5,383 nt of DNA, taken from positions 1-5,383 of the forward strand of contig JAICJM010000236.1 in the NCBI GenBank assembly GCA_025928435.1, in the 5' to 3' direction. The position numbers and the translations under genes are program-made. This DNA comes from Thermoleophilia bacterium (GTDB lineage: Bacteria > Actinomycetota > Thermoleophilia > Gaiellales > JAICJC01). The first letter of the stretch is position 1. Each line of letters opens with the position of its first letter. The notes under the pieces are model-generated. The model had not been told where the DNA came from, made no database searches, and worked only from the letters and a program-made list of their open reading frames with translations. Positions 5,304-5,383 of the stretch are shown one piece after another.

Positions 5304-5383
5304 TCAACCCTGCGCGGGGCCGATCCGGATCGAGCCGTCCGCGATGCCCTTGGCGAGCGCCGCCGATGGTTGTGCCGTAGTCC
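5304..5383 (-). CDS. C-terminal end of an unidentified minus-strand gene
   Basis: Read on the minus strand, one frame is open from the window edge to a TGA at 5306-5304 and ends in ALAKGIADGSIRIGPAQG. The residue mix (Ala, Lys, Gly, Ile, Asp) looks like a normal protein tail, while the other two frames give Arg/Pro-rich strings. It would converge on the propeller gene with a 10-bp gap (5294-5303), which is too short for a classic terminator. Twenty-five residues are not enough to name a family. Confidence 0.5.
   Translation of the reverse strand, partial: TTAQPSAALAKGIADGSIRIGPAQG

Noticed and set aside
5321..5332. 12-bp perfect palindrome CGATCCGGATCG
   Set aside because: It lies inside the probable C-terminal coding end of the last gene. 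About one such palindrome is expected by chance in a window of this size, so no site is claimed.

Overview
The window comes from a high-GC, Gram-positive-type (actinobacterial) chromosome. The genes are tightly packed with ATGA/GTGA overlaps, GC-rich third codon positions and few Shine-Dalgarno sequences. A lipoprotein carrying CMR-A-x-G motifs fits Actinomycetota, perhaps the Thermoleophilia/Solirubrobacterales side, but this placement is inference. I see no rRNA, tRNA, CRISPR array, insertion sequence or phage structural gene. It looks like ordinary chromosome.

Left block (1-1615). On the minus strand, a PadR-family repressor overlaps by 4 bases a membrane protein with a HAAS/DUF1700-like N-terminal domain, which runs off the left edge. 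Divergent from them is a secreted lipoprotein of unknown function with two copies of a Cys-Met-Arg motif. The 64-bp divergent region holds an 8-bp direct repeat with a 10-bp period, overlapping a good promoter whose predicted transcript starts at or very near the lipoprotein ATG (leaderless). The likely reading is that PadR controls itself and the lipoprotein.

Middle block (1612-3382, minus strand). Three genes lie in an operon, transcribed from right to left: a GNAT-like acetyltransferase, a class I SAM-dependent methyltransferase and a GFA/CENP-V-type zinc protein. The gaps are 5 bp and a 4-bp overlap. The operon meets the lipoprotein gene tail to tail, and both genes use one palindromic CTAG for their stop codons.

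Right block (3383-5383). A 54-residue protein with one C2H2-type zinc knuckle is encoded on the plus strand, again with a promoter placed for a leaderless transcript. It is followed by a 539-residue exported beta-propeller protein with its own promoter and a clear ribosome binding site. The last 80 bases hold the C-terminal end of an unidentified minus-strand gene. No single pathway links the three blocks. The main points of interest are the PadR/lipoprotein pair, the short zinc-knuckle gene and the repeated leaderless layout.
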